A DNA stretch of 64,000 bases from Porites lobata (GCA_942486035.1 CALNXK010000015.1:2793001-2857000), one strand, 5' to 3'. Positions 12,201 to 23,572 are shown, numbered from the stretch's first letter. The notes: a model not told the origin generated them from the sequence alone. Numbers and translations are program-made.

Positions 12201-15200
12201 TGTTGTCCTTATTTTCGAGTGTATTAGCATATCATAATTTGAATTTATCGGCAGTTTGTCTGTAGCCCAGGCTACCAAACAAATAAGTAAAATTTCGTTG
12301 CCCGCCATCAAGAGTGAATTTTTGAGTTTACAGAAATAGTTTTTTCAACTTTTAATTCTCATACCATATGAATGATTTTGTCCGGATTCAGCTTTGCAAC
12401 TCGTCGACCTAGTCCGCAAACTCAACGATCAACACTGCCACATTTTCATTTTGTACTCGAGTTGTGTAGTGATTATAAATGACAGGAAAAAGAAAGATGT
12501 ATTATTTGTGACTAGCCAGTGAGATTATACTCTGAGATTAGGACTTGATATTCTGCTTCGGACATTTTTAAAACGAAGTATTAGTCACAAACTTATTTAC
12601 TACAATTCCCTGCACTCAATTTCTATAATAATTATAGCTTCAAGAATAAATTATGATCTCGATCTTTTATTCATACGTGGTGCTTGAATTTTATACGTCG
12701 ACTAGTTGACCCAACGTATAGACCGGGTGCATTTCTGTTCATACCTGTGGCTTTAACGTATTAATAATTATGGGAACATTTTTGATTCGCCGGCAAATTA
12801 AAACCAGCAGATTATATATAAGAGAATTAGTCAGGGGCACCCAAGAGGACATAGTTCAAAACCACTTAACATAGCATTGTTGAACGTATTTTAGTATTCA
12901 AACGGTAGATATAGGCATATTTTTATCCCCCAAAAACTTTTCATCTGTTCGGATTTCCTAGCTGAAAGTCTAGTGATCCGAAAATTATATGGATAAAAAC
13001 TTACCTTCCAGCCAGGAAAAGGCTCCCTAAAATTCTAAGTGGCCTTTTTAGGGTCAAGATCCGCTAAAAGTGGGTAATTATACCATTTTGTAGATGTTCG
13101 AAAATCCTAGGAGAGGCGGGCAAGCAAGAAATTTTACAACAAATGCTCCGAAAATTCTAGATCTCAAATCGTCTTCCGAACAGATATTTTCCCGAAAATT
13201 GCCGTTGGGTGCCCCTGATTAGTCCGGATCAACGTTTGAATGCGCCCATTAAATAACGGTCAGGCCAGACATGTATTCCCTCGCGACTGTGGTTCACGCA
13301 AAGCGTCCTGGTGTTATATACGCGTGTAGATAGGTCTGTGGCAGGCTCGTTCCCAGTTGTTTATAAGGGTAGAATGATAGAATGCGACTATTCTTACCTT
13401 ATAGTGATCATGTCTTGGTCATTACTTTGACCTAAGGGTCCAGGGTCTTTCAATAAAATTTCGAACTGTAATCTTTCAGCGACACCCAACGACCAACGAC
13501 CGTTTTCTCTAAAATATCTGTTCGAAGAATCAAATATTGCCTCGAATTTTCTATAGCTTGAGAATCGCTAAAAATTTCTCGATGGCTGTTCTTTTTGTAC
13601 GATTTTCGAAGCTTATCTAGTATATATATTCCCTACGACTTACTGAAGTTTAACCACGTTTCACTTGCAGTTTAAACGGCTATATTTCGATTTTGAAGAA
13701 AAAGAAAACGTAATATTATTGAATTTGAAAAACTGATGGAAAGAGGAATCAATAAAATCAAAACCCTGGTAAAGCTTCAAATTGCATCTTAAATTTTCGG
13801 GAAAATAATACTAACGTCCTTGTAATTTCGAAAAGATTTAAGTTTTGCTAGGATGACCGAGCAGATACAAACTTTAAAGCGCAGCTTAGATTGCATTCAA
13901 TGATCTAAACGTACTCTGGACAGCCTAAAAAGTGTTCACAATGTATTCAGGAGGAAATCGTCGTTGGGTACCCCTAACCTGTTAAAAGAAATATAGTGAG
14001 AAGCGCTTTTCCTGTGAAGATTTAACTACCTCAGTGGGCATGGGCGCTAATATAAAAGTGACGGGAATGCCTGTCGTCTCGGCGCTTTTGGGGTGATTTT
14101 TAATTACAGATTTTGGTCTCACTTCCAGTTAGGGTGTTTGGGATGGAAAGCTACTGTATTTGCCCATTCAGGTATCGCTTAGTACTGTGCATAGGGAAAT
14201 TTACAACTGCCCTGACACTGACAACACAGAAATGTCCCTAAAGGGCTCAGTTTAACCTTGAGGCACACCCACATTGGTCTCCCTTTGGGGTTTAATTTGA
14301 ATTTTCCGAGGAGCATCCGCTTCACATTTATATGGCATCCAGAGTGGCCCCCCCCCCCCCCCCCTGTTCCAAGGGTGGAAATCCTCGGGCGCGTGAGGGG
14401 TCCTTTTGCGCTCTGGTTCCTGAGTATTGATCTCAGCTTTTTCCCACCTCTTAGGAAATGAGTCTGATGGAGAGGATGCTGAACCTGACCTCTTCCAATG
14501 TGGCAAATGCAAGCAAATGTTCATCAGTTTACAGAAATACTTAAAACACAAAGCTGCCAAGGATTGTGTTCAACTTCAAGCACAAAGGGTTGTCACCCCT
14601 GTTACTAACGGAGAGGTAAATTAGTAGAACCTTACTAGGTTATTTTAAGGGGAGGAAAAATCGTGCCAAGTATGTAAAATAGCGGAGACTTTTCCTCCCT
14701 ACTATCATTAGAGCATCGAAAATTCCCCTAGACCACCTCCATAGCCTTGGCTTATTCCAGGCATTCAGACAGTGGGAAGGGTCCCGGAATGAAGAGCGCA
14801 GAAAAAACAAACAAAACAAAAACGCGGAAGAAAGGAACGGTGAGGGAGAAAGTGACGTCTTTAGCCTGCGTAGCAGGGGCTTGGAAGTAGTGGGCACAAG
14901 AAAAAACGGGCGCGCCAGAAGGAGACACGCGAGGGGAGGAGCTCCCTCATCCCTCGCGTGTCTCTCTCGCGCGCCCGTTCTCTCTTTCACCCACTACTTC
15001 CAAGCGCCTGTTACGTAGGCTATGCTTTTTTCTTGTTCACTTTTGTTTGCGCCGTCTCCACTACCTGATGATCGCCTGGAGAAGGCTACCGTAGCCTAGC
15101 AATACACTACTCTAAAAACTTTGCCGAGTGAGAAGACTGGGTACCCATATTTAGTACTGAGATTACTAAGATAGTTTGTGATTGGACAATGGTTGTCATT

Positions 15201-18200
15201 GGAAACCAACGACCTTTCAAAACAATTAGTGACCTAAGTGAATCCAGCATTCCCAGCGTAAAAATTCCACTTGTTTCCAGTTTCCACTCAGAGTTCTGGA
15301 GCGGCAGATTTGCTAAAGAAAGGAAATGAAATTACAGTCAACTCTCGCCTTGCGGACATCCTGCTATAACGGACACCCCGATAATACGGGCAGCCGCTAA
15401 TTCCCCTGCAAAAAAAGAGATGTTTGACTGAAATAAACTCCCGCAATTACGGACTTCCGCTAATGAGGACACTAACTCAAGGTCCTTACAGTGTCCGCTA
15501 TAAATGGAGTTGCCTTTATTTTAGTTAGTTGGCAATTGAAGCCAGTTTCTGAAACAGCTTGGTTTTTTCTCCAGAGCCTGGACAGTCCTGATGACCAAAA
15601 CTCTGCCCATAGCCCAACTAAAAGGTACGTTTTAACACGGTTGCTATTGCCTTCATCCAAGACGAGCTTTGGAATAATAATTTGGAAGAATATTTGGAGG
15701 GTCTCAGTCCTGCCTTGTTTTTTTGCCTCATGGTTTATTTTTCCAATTTCAGCCTCTTTCCCAGACTGTTCACAGTCTCCTATTTTTAAACTAGGAAGTT
15801 TCACGTTGTAGTCGTGCAGCAGCCGCAAGGAAATGTACAAAAAAGCGTGATGCACGTGCAGAGTTATTATTTGCCTTATCAAACTTATTACTATTTGCCG
15901 TTCTCGTTGCTGTCGCCGTAGTCGTTGGTTATGCTCCCGAGAGTTTTTTCATGACAGAATTTTTTTTTTCGTTTCTGCAGGAAGCACGACAGGAAGGGAG
16001 TAGCAAGAAGAGTATCAAACTTCTCATCTGAAGGTGAATCTGTGAGTCCAGACATCCCCGTGGTCGTTCCAGAACAAACGTACACTGTACCTCCTTCGGG
16101 TCCGTTTCCTGTCCACATAGAAGCTCCACCCACGTCCAACTACCATGACTTCTCCAATCCTGTAGTTAGCATCTCGGTCGCTGAAGCCCTCCGCTCGCAC
16201 AGTCCTGTTGTGGTTCAACCGACACCAAACTTCCAGATGTGGAATGGCACAGTAAACGAGCAACCGGCCGAAAATGCGCTTGCTAACCAGTCCACTATGG
16301 CCACTACCAGTGTGTATGCACCGCTGCCTCAGTCTACCCCTGTGGTAAACCCAGTTCCTATAACGACTCTTCCTCTTCACCACCCTAGTCAGTCATCCCA
16401 AGGCCCCAATCTTAACCCGCCACCTATGGAACCCCCGCAGTGGACTGGGCCGAGGTTACGAGGGATGCCTGCGGAAATTCAGCCTTTGTCTGCTCCACCC
16501 CCACCCCCACCTCCAATTCATATGACAAGGAGTAAGAATGCCCTGGGACAGCACCCACCACCCCTGGTAGTACATCTTAAGGACCGAGGTGTGTAACCAT
16601 GGATACTATCTAGATGCCAGTTATTATAAAGTTTAAGCAACGACGTTTTTGAGCGACGCACGTCAACCGGAAGTGGACTTTTCGCACTCTTCAGCCGTGA
16701 ATTTGAACAAATTCTTGGGAAAAACCTTTCTTTAAGAGTAAAGACACTTAGGAATACAAATTTGGTAGCGTCACGATACATTAAAAGAGAAAAACGCTCA
16801 CTTCCGGTTGATGTTCGTCGCTCAAAAACGTTGCGGCTTAAACTCAAAGAAGCTATGTCACGAGGTGTAGCAAAATTCAAACCGTGGGAACCGCCACAAA
16901 ACCGAGTGAAACAGAACCAACCGGTCAAAAAATGAAATAAAATAGAAGTGTGAATAACACGTCCTATACAAAAAGAGACACGGATGGACAAACTTGAAGA
17001 AGATGGAAACGGATTGCAATTGTGCCTTTTGAAAATTTGTTTGCCTAACAGTTTAAGAGACAAGTTTGTTTGACACAGTGCTATAGACCTCTTTTATAAT
17101 GAAGGCCTATTAATATTTTCTTTACGCGTATGATAATAGACTTTTTTAGCTTGTATGTTTTTGTTTTCCCATTTCAGGCCACGTGAATTGGGAAAACAAA
17201 ACATACAATCTAAAAAGGCTCATTAACCTTTCTGACCTCGTTTGAAAGTAAGAATTCCTTTGTATAACTATTGCACATGCTAACGAGGTCAGAAAGGCTA
17301 ATTATCATACATATAAAAGAATATGTTAAAAGGCCGCCATTATGAAAGAGGTCTATGATTTTGTTATTCAAAAGTAATTCATCAAGTTCCATAGCAAATA
17401 AGGGCGCGTAATTGACACTATTAACAAAATGATGACACCCTTTGGCACAGCACCTCAGCCCCTATATAAAACGGCGACGTATCAGGTTGTTTGGAGTTCT
17501 TCAATAGTCCATTTTCGTAGTAAAAAATACCGCTGAATGCAAACACTAGTGACAGACTGATAAAGGGTTAGCCTCGTCCCAAAGTTAAATATTTACAAAT
17601 ACTGGAAGAAAGTTGCCCGAAATTAAAAAAAATAATAAACAGTAGAAAGAGTGGATCAAGTTAGGTTTCTAGGAAACTGCCCACCTACCCCTGCCCTAAC
17701 CCAACATTTTGCCCCAAACGTAAAGTAATCTTTAATGTTGGCTTAGGGGAGGGGTAGGTGGGCAGTTTTCCCGTCTCTCGCGCTTTTCCTGCTTGGCTAA
17801 AAGGAACGAAAACGACGGCTACGCTGGCTAAATCAGGGATGCCGAGAGATGAATTCAGGAATTGGTCAGGTGAGGACTCAAACGCACCACTTGGCCACGG
17901 TGCATCCTTAGTTTGAAGGAGGCGAAGCTAACGGCTAACGTCACTTCCCACTAAAGTAATTATTATGAACTGAGGCAACGTCTTTATCACAGCGTAATAT
18001 TAGTCTGGTCATTGGACCTGCCGGGGCTCAAACCCGCGACCTCCGCTTAACAGACCTATCGGCACTCTACTAACCTGAGAAAACAGTCGACATTTCGCGA
18101 CGCCCCCACTGGTTTCCCAGTGAGGAACGAGCGCAGAAATTCCGTACGGATGACGCTTCACCACTCAGATCTAAGTAGTGCCTCTTATTGGTTGAAGCAA

Positions 18201-19916
18201 GTTTTCCACCAGTCAGAACAGCTACCCAGGTCTAGGCTGTGCCGGCTCGATCTTATCTCAGGCTAGTACTCTACTATCGAGCTTATTCCACTGGCCTTCA
18301 CTATGTTAACCGATGTTGTTTATGCTTTCTAAATTAACCGCATTCAGGTCGCCCTGTGAGAGCAAAGGAGACCGGTCTGACGGAAGAAGAGCTAACTGAC
18401 GAGATTGTCACCTCTTCGGGCCAAAAGATTTATCGCTGTAAAAAGTGTGATAAAGAATTTTCCTTCTCCAGCCGGCTGAAACGTCATCTTTTGGTCCACA
18501 CGGGAGCGAGACCCTTTGAGTGTCACGTGTGCTCCCGCCGTTTCACACAGGCCGTAGACTTGAAACGTCATATGCTACGTCATAGCGGCCAAAAGCCACA
18601 CGTGTGTCACTTCTGTGGCAAGCAGTACACTAGAGGAGATCGGCTAAAAGTACATCTTTTGTCGCACACTCAGGAAGACAACTCCGAGAAACCTTACAGC
18701 TGTTCACGATGTAGCGCGTCCTTCTTTGAAGCGGAACAACTGAGACTACACGTATGTGAACTCCAAGACGGCGGCCAACATATTATGGCAAAAGGTAAAA
18801 ATGGTATTGAATTTTAGAGACAGCAGAGAAGAATATAGGCTCTATCACCAGCCGTTGTTCGGAAAATGAGCCCGCGCTCCTTCCTAGAACGGGAGGACCG
18901 AAAGAGCGGTCGGAATCGAGGGATGTTACTAAAACAAGAAACGGGGAGCGGGAGATCAGTACGGGGAAAGGAAAAATGAAAAATGGGAAGAATCGAAAGC
19001 AGAGAGTTGGAAATGAAGTTACTGATAGGGTTTGGGTGCCAGTTAAACTTTGTTCCTCTTTTCTTCTTCCCGTTGCCTTGCTCGCTCCCCGTTCCTCGTT
19101 CCTCGTTCCTTGTTTTAGTAGCATCCGGAAATCGAGCCTAAAAAGAATATAGTATTTGGCAGAAAAATTCCAGAGTCATACCACTCACCAGAGACGTCAC
19201 TACACTCGTCACAGTCAATTGCATTAGGCATTTTTCTCGCTAATGTTGAAATCCGGGTAGATACGCGTTTCCTAGAAATAATATTGTTTGGTGTTCTTTT
19301 TGTAGGCGATGCGACCGAAGGCGCCGAGCGATCTGAGCGGCAAGGCAAAACCTACACTTGTGATGAGTGTAATGCGATCTTCACCAAGTACACTTCGCTT
19401 AAGTCTCACCTTCTGAAACACTCTGGCGAGAAGAAGTACAAATGCGACCATTGCACTAAAACGTTTTTCAGCTCTAGCAGTCTTAAAATACACGTTCGAG
19501 TTCACACCGGGGATCGCCCGTTCAAATGCAAGGAATGCCCGAGAAAGTTTAGCGACCCGTCGAATTTTAACAAGCACAAACGCTGGCATGCTAAGCAAAA
19601 AGCGTCGAACGCGGGGTCGACCACGCTGTCCAGCATCTCCGAAAACAGCTCTTCGCCCGAGAACAAGGAAAAGGAAGTGACAGAAGCAGAACAGAGCAGC
19701 TCAGGGGTGGCTGAAGATGAAGCTGTGATTGGAGAAGGCAATGAAGCGGAAGTGGAGCAACCGGATGTAGAAGGAGGTGCGAAGGATGACTTGAAGGAAG
19801 ATTTGTTTCCAGAAGCGGGTCAAGACATGGAGGTAGAAGAGTCAGGCGGGTTCAAGTCACCGGAAGCCTTGCTCAATATGGAAGGCACAGTTAAACAAGA
19901 GGTAGAAACTGATTAG
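9258..19916 (+). CDS. C2H2 zinc-finger transcription factor, ZNF341-like N-terminal finger (six exons)
   Basis: Exons: 9258-9312 (tentative), 14455-14615, 15575-15624, 15981-16588, 18348-18794, 19306-19916; all junction phases agree and give 643 aa. Likely a nuclear DNA-binding regulator. Residues 34-55 form one finger (FQCGKCKQMF start) after an acidic DAEPD lead, very like the first finger of ZNF341. Residues about 90-290 are rich in Pro, Ser and Thr, with a run of eight prolines. Exon 5 carries three standard fingers at about 322-342, 350-370 and 378-398 plus a fourth irregular one ending in His-x-Cys. Exon 6 carries three more at about 459-535, then an acidic tail ending KQEVETD. Linkers such as HTGARPF and HTGDRPF are canonical. 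ZNF341 itself has more fingers, so orthology is unproven. Exon 1 (MGRESASNIRYVLKYAFY) rests only on phase, a GTACGT donor and the promoter-like context. An ATTAAA at 20675 could be the poly(A) signal. Confidence 0.85.
10034..10150. repeat. Clustered TTTTTGCG words
   Basis: About six copies of ATTTTTGCG / TTTTTGCG in slightly over 100 bp, with T-runs between. Low-complexity internal part of a repeat; its ends are not defined. It lies in intron 1 of the zinc-finger gene. Confidence 0.4.
10538..10700. repeat. Decayed foldback element of the TAGCCTGCG type
   Basis: The left part (GCGTAGCAG, GCGCGAGGG, GCGAAGGGGAGAGGATG) is mirrored on the right (CTCCCCTCGCACGTCCTCGA, CTGCTACGCAGGGGC). It resembles the better-preserved palindrome at 14862-15022. 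No target duplication was recognised. Confidence 0.45.
10925..12825. other. Intronic, no distinct feature seen
   Basis: Inside the proposed first intron of the zinc-finger gene. No splice-supported exon and no clear inverted repeat recognised. Confidence 0.35.
12832..13217. mobile_element. Inverted-repeat element CAGGGGCACCCAA with 6-bp duplication
   Basis: Ends CAGGGGCACCCAA and TTGGGTGCCCCTG are perfect inverts, flanked by ATTAGT on both sides (12826-12831 and 13218-13223). The interior is non-coding. A second copy of the same element in the opposite orientation lies at 59645-61188, where it is split by a retroelement. Non-autonomous DNA transposon. Confidence 0.8.
13483..13980. repeat. 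Diverged relative of the CACCCAA element
   Basis: Bounded by ACACCCAACGAC on the left and GTCGTTGGGTACCCC on the right, which are inverted and related to the ends at 12832-13217. The interior shares motifs such as TCTGTTCGAAG and ATTTTCGGGAAAAT. More degenerate; no target duplication recognised. Confidence 0.5.
14348..14364 (+). repeat. Homopolymer of 17 C
   Basis: An unbroken cytosine run about 90 bp before the exon 2 acceptor of the zinc-finger gene. The exact length may be a sequencing artefact. Confidence 0.8.
14862..15022. mobile_element. Foldback element, TAGCCTGCG/CGTAGGCTA ends
   Basis: The left arm starts TAGCCTGCGTAGCAGGGGCT and includes TGGAAGTAGTGGG and GACACGCGAGGG. The right arm is the reverse complement in the same order, ending TTACGTAGGCTA. 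The arms fold with about 75 bp each and a small loop near 14938-14948. The flanks do not match over 9 bp, so the target duplication is eroded or the element was rearranged. It lies between exons 2 and 3 of the zinc-finger gene. Confidence 0.7.
15790..15935 (+). repeat. Fragment of the dispersed repeat shared with 25690, 28440 and 48248
   Basis: Shares the words TTTCACGTTGTAGTCGTGCA, AAATGTACAAAAAAGCGTG, TGCACGTGCA and CCGTTCTCGTTGC with the copies at 28920-29130 and 48990-49140 (same strand), and inversely with 25800-25900. Only about 145 bp of the repeat remains here. Confidence 0.5.
16631..16843. repeat. Foldback element in intron 4 of the zinc-finger gene
   Basis: The left end GTTTAAGCAACGACGTTTTT then GAGCGACGCACGTCAACCGG is matched inversely by the right end (CCGGTTGATGTTCGTCGCTC then AAAAACGTTGCGGCTTAAAC). 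Arms are about 50 bp. Most of a 181-codon minus-strand open frame across this region is explained by the element and antisense of exon 4. Confidence 0.7.
17083..17356. repeat. Inverted-repeat element with a second palindrome inside
   Basis: The outer ends TATAGACCTCTTTTATAATG and, in inverse, CATAGACCTCTTTCATAATG enclose two further inverted pairs. One is TAGCTTGTATGTTTTTGTTT / AAACAAAACATACAATCTA at 17149-17214, the other TAACCTTTCTGACCTCG / CGAGGTCAGAAAGGCTAA. Non-coding; a compact, strongly self-folding element. Confidence 0.7.
17671..17771. repeat. Short hairpin element, CTGCCCACCTACCCC arms
   Basis: The left arm AGGAAACTGCCCACCTACCC is the inverse of the right arm GGGTAGGTGGGCAGTTTTCC; pairing continues inward (CCCTAACCCAACATT / AATGTTGGCTTAGGGG). 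About 100 bp in all, with no open frame. Confidence 0.75.
17985..18290 (-). mobile_element. tRNA-derived SINE, split by a foldback element
   Basis: On the minus strand the B-box-like word GCGGGTTTGAGCCCC (18021-18037) lies downstream of an A-box-like region that is interrupted. AAGCTCGATAGTAGAGTAC is at 18265-18285, the foldback element 18071-18265 intervenes, and the tRNA-like sequence resumes with GCCGATAGGTCTG. The 9-bp duplication of the foldback is itself part of the A-box region, so the order of insertion is clear. The 3' limit of the SINE is uncertain. Confidence 0.5.
18071..18265. mobile_element. TAGCCTGAG-ended element with near-perfect 9-bp duplication
   Basis: Ends TAACCTGAG and CTCAGGCTA are inverted. 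The flanks GCACTCTAC (18062-18070) and GTACTCTAC (18266-18274) differ at one of nine positions. Inner words (AAAACAG, ACTGGTTTCCC, GCGCAGA) are shared with 31157-31462. It lies in the intron before exon 5 of the zinc-finger gene. Confidence 0.75.
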
Positions 19917-21904
19917 AAGGTTAGGTTAGGGACTTAGTATCGTAGAATTCCGACAGAATGGGTCCCAGCTACCATTACAATCTTCCATTTAAGCAGACCC
20001 CAACGTTCGCGTTACCTTTTCGAGCCGCTATTATTTGCAACACATTTATCCAAAGATAGCTAATTTAAATTTGGAAAGGGAAAAAAAGAGTTTGCCTGAG
20101 CACAGGCTCGGTAGTTGGGAATAAGGCAAAAACAAGAACAAAAATAGAAAAAAACAACGGTATGAAACAAGAACAAAAAATCGGCGAGCGAAGGGAGCCG
20201 AGCGATGGACCGGCCGGGAGGGGGAAAGGGCGGCGCCCTTATCCCCCTCCTCAGACTCCCCCTTTTTTTTTCCTACCTTTTCCCCCACAGTAGAGCCTGG
20301 TCCCAGGCTAAATCGCTGAAGCTTTCATACAGTTTCATGTAATATCATCATCTGTTTTTGCCGGACCATCTCTCCGCATGACGTAGGAGAAACGCGAATT
20401 TTACAGGGGTAAGATGCCCTGGTAAAGGTTGCACCCTGTTTGAGGTTGATGTAACCGTTGCTCTCAGAATTCTACGAAACGTTTTTCGGCATTTTGTTAA
20501 CTTAGCTTATGTAGCACTATATTTGTTAAGATGACCGCCTTGAGGGCTGGTTTAAATTTTTGTAAAATGTGGGGAGGACATATTATATGGCGCAATTGCT
20601 TGATGTTAGCCGAGCAGCTTGTCTACGGTAGACGAAGCCGGGTAAAATACATTATATTCAAAGATTTATACAACATTAAAATGTGGTTTTTAAAAGAAAA
20701 AATTAGTTTAGATAGTGCTGTAATTATTACCGAGTAGATGCGTAGCTTTTGAATTGCAATGGTGTTTACGCATATTTAGTGTATATTTTTGAGGGTTTTC
20801 AAACGACATTATTTCCAAATTTTAGAGGTTGACCGTGTATAAGCTTACGCTTTGTTTCTTTGATAGTTTAATTCTATGCATATCCATAGCTAGAGTTTTT
20901 TTTCTTTTATTTTTACGAGGAAATGACGGAATGCCATTTCTGTCTTTTCGTTTTCATTTCATTCATTTGATCACGTGTAAGTCGATCATTTATCCCTAAC
21001 ATCTCGTGTTTTCCTAGTTTAAGACGGAAAGAATAAGAATACATATAGTGTCTTGTATTATACATTTTCATTACTTCGCATCATATATCATAAATAACTG
21101 AGCTTTAGTTACTGTAATTAGTCTACTCTTCGTGCAGTAAGCTTTGTTCTTATGTTTCAATAATTATGTCAAATCTATACAAATTGGCCAGTAATGGAGT
21201 GATTATTGTCGTAGTATCATTTCGTTATTTTCACGCTTAAGACCAAGATCACAGCTTTTTTTCGCGTCTACAAACTCTAATCCCCTGACAATTGAGTAGG
21301 ATTTCCAGCAATTTAGGATTGGAATGGATTAAAGAACCTTGGAAGAGAGAGCATGGACGGATCCGGGTAATTTTTAATGGAGGGGTCAAAACTTTTGTTC
21401 ATTGTTGGAACTTAGTGTTTCACAGCCAATCATAATGCAACCTTCTCTACCGCTACTTATTATTTTCTACTATAGTAAGATACACATGCGATACTTCAGT
21501 GGTAAAAAAATGAGTTGTATAGAAAATAGTCATTAAGATACCAAAACGTTTTAGTATCTTATTGACTATTTCCTGTACAATTAATTTTAACATTTTCGTC
21601 TTCGGCCTGTGGGTGTGTAAGGAGGTTAAATAAGGAGTCTGGAGCCCCCAGACACTCTCCGCTGGTTCCACCAAATGATGACGTCATTGAACAGGACAAG
21701 TTTTGGTTGAGAGAGAAGGAGAGAAGGTGATTGGACCCAAGTTTGTATTCTCGCTCTTCAGCGAGTGGATGAAATAATCTGGGTTCTACATTGAATGCCT
21801 CTTGAACTTTCTCCAGCAAAACGCACACAAGAGTAAAAACCCGCGCCTACTCTCACGGCTCGGGTTTTCTCGCTCCTCTTCCCTGGCACTATGTAGCAAC
21901 TATT
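19917..21904. other. 3' flank of the zinc-finger gene; one foldback element, no other gene seen
   Basis: Probably begins with the 3' UTR. The only poly(A)-like hexamer I found in the first kilobase is ATTAAA at 20675-20680. From 20.4 to 21.9 kb the sequence is AT-rich with no supported exon. Confidence 0.35.
20092..20310. repeat. Foldback element, TTGCCTGAG/CCAGGCTA ends
   Basis: The left TTGCCTGAGCACAGGCTC is the inverse of the right GAGCCTGGTCCCAGGCTA with a few mismatches; inward, GGGAGGGGGAAAGGGCGGC faces CCCCCTCCTCAGACTCCCCC. Same TAGCCTG-type family, but the flanks do not show a 9-bp repeat. Confidence 0.5.
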
Positions 21905-22176
21905 ATACAGCTATTTCGAGAAAGGTTGTCGGAAAAAGTGCGCGCGACAATCCCGAAAGGTATTGTGGGTGGTTTTTAGTTCACTGTTTTTCAAAGAAAT
22001 TTCAAAGAATGGCAAGAGAGGCCATGGACGTATGTTTGCGAGTGCTAAAGGAAAGCAATAAAAGTAGGTTCGACAGCTACAGTGTCAGGAACAGTGTGTT
22101 GATCATATCCCATACTACCTTTCGGGACTGTCGCGTGCACAGTTTTTCCGACAACCTTTCTAGAAATAGCTGTATA
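21905..22176. repeat. Inverted-repeat element with ~60-bp arms
   Basis: The left arm TATACAGCTATTTCGAGAAA then GGTTGTCGGAAAAAGTGCGC, GCGACAATCCCGAAAGGTA is closely matched in inverse by the right arm (TACCTTTCGGGACTGTCGCG, then GACAACCTTTCTAGAAATAG, CTGTATA). A 125-codon open frame crossing both arms is incidental. Non-autonomous DNA transposon. Confidence 0.75.
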
Positions 22177-23058
22177 TGAGCTCGTATGTGTAGATTCAAA
22201 CTTTATTTTAAAATCAACTTAACGACACAACGTGTTTGACTAATGAACTTTTGCATACCTCATATATTCATGCGATTTAATACTGTATTTATTACAAAGA
22301 TGATGTACATGACTTGATTCTCTCGCTATAAATTCTAACTGTCTTCCCCTTTACATAAGTAACAGATCTCTAGATAGATTTTCAATCTGCAAATTCTGTA
22401 AAGAGAAACTGTGAAAGGAGAGCTTCTATATTAAAGTGTTGTTTAACTTGGCAAGTTTGCGTTTAATCTGTCCACTGGTGATCAGGTTAGTGTTTTGCAC
22501 TTCAAGTAACGCATAATTCGTCACAGTTCGTTACAGATAATATAAACCTTTTCTCTACAATTTTTTTTTTTTTGATATCACAAACAACTGCGGAATGAGG
22601 AGTAAAAATGAGAATAACGGAATGAGAAACACAACGAAACAAGTTAAGTATTAAAGCAGACTCTCTCTCTAAAGAATATTTAAATAAACATAAAATCACT
22701 AACTCAATATTTATCTTCTGGGATCGATGGACAGCCACTCTGAACCCCTGCGGGATACTCACCCTTAATCAACGCGGGTTCACTCGAGTGTCCCGTCCCA
22801 ATAAACTGTCCCTAAATCTCTTCAAAAAATTGACTGCCTTACAAATAACTTTTATCTCCTTGTAAAACAATGATTTCACGTTACTTTCAATATCGTATTG
22901 CTAGTTTGCACGTGACGTCACGGCGGGCATCTGGGAATGAAAAACTGTTTTCACGTAAACTCTTCAAAAAATTGTTTATTGTATTATCACCAATATGGAC
23001 GCCCTGACACGTGCTTGCTAACCAAGAATAGAAAATTTCAGGAGCCCTGGTCACTAAA
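22177..23058. other. No gene seen; candidate PXK poly(A) signal on the minus strand
   Basis: Low-complexity AT-rich sequence. TTTATT at 22975-22980 reads AATAAA on the minus strand and is the nearest such hexamer I saw downstream of the PXK stop codon. If used, the 3' UTR would be about 670 nt and include both elements at 23059-23572. Confidence 0.25.
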
Positions 23059-23236
23059 GGCCTGTTTACATGAAGGTGGGGTACCCCAGGTAAGTGAGGT
23101 AACATGTGGCGGGTTACCCCACCTAACATGTAAACGTGATCACATTAAAACGAGAGATTGTATGGACAGGCGGGTTACCCCACCTGAGCGGGTTACCTCA
23201 CCTACCTGGGGTCCCCCACCTCTATGTAAACAGGCC
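23059..23236. repeat. Inverted-repeat element, GGCCTGTTTACAT ends
   Basis: The left GGCCTGTTTACATGAAGGTG then GGGTACCCCAGGTAAGTGAG is nearly the exact inverse of the right end, which reads ATGTAAACAGGCC. Arms are about 46 bp. The interior repeats GCGGGTTACCCCACCT twice. Related termini (TAGGGCC) occur at 26650-27066. Confidence 0.8.
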
Positions 23237-23250
23237 CTAATAAGGCATAA

Positions 23251-23572
23251 AGGTCGAAACACACTAGGCGATGAGTTGCAGCAACACGTCGCGGAGACAG
23301 ATCACTCTTTGTGTGCAGGTCGGGCGGGTAGTTGTACCAACAAGTTGCGGCGACGCATCGCAGGGACAAGTGGCTTCGTGTGTACAGGAGATTTTTTGGT
23401 GAAAAATTTTCTCTGCAACAGAATTTTGTCGCCGCAACAAGTCGCACAAATTCTGTCTGATTTGAATTTTTTGCGACATGTTGCAGCGACAAAGATTTTC
23501 GCAAAAATCATCCAGTACACACGTGTCACCGCGGCATGTTATTGCAAATTGTCACCTTGTGTGTTCCGACCT
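23251..23572. repeat. Inverted-repeat element, AGGTCGRAACACAC ends
   Basis: The left AGGTCGAAACACACTAGGCG and the right end, in inverse AGGTCGGAACACACAAGGTG, are terminal inverts. The interior carries several degenerate GTTGCRGCGACA words. It starts only 14 bp after the previous element and ends 74 bp from the PXK stop codon. A 233-codon plus-strand open frame crossing both elements has no protein character. Confidence 0.75.

Noticed and set aside
15472..15882. 136-codon minus-strand open frame
   Set aside because: Lies opposite zinc-finger exon 3 and a dispersed repeat fragment; no protein character.
16518..17063. 181-codon minus-strand open frame
   Set aside because: It is antisense to the end of zinc-finger exon 4 and then runs through the foldback element 16631-16843; its sequence has no domain.
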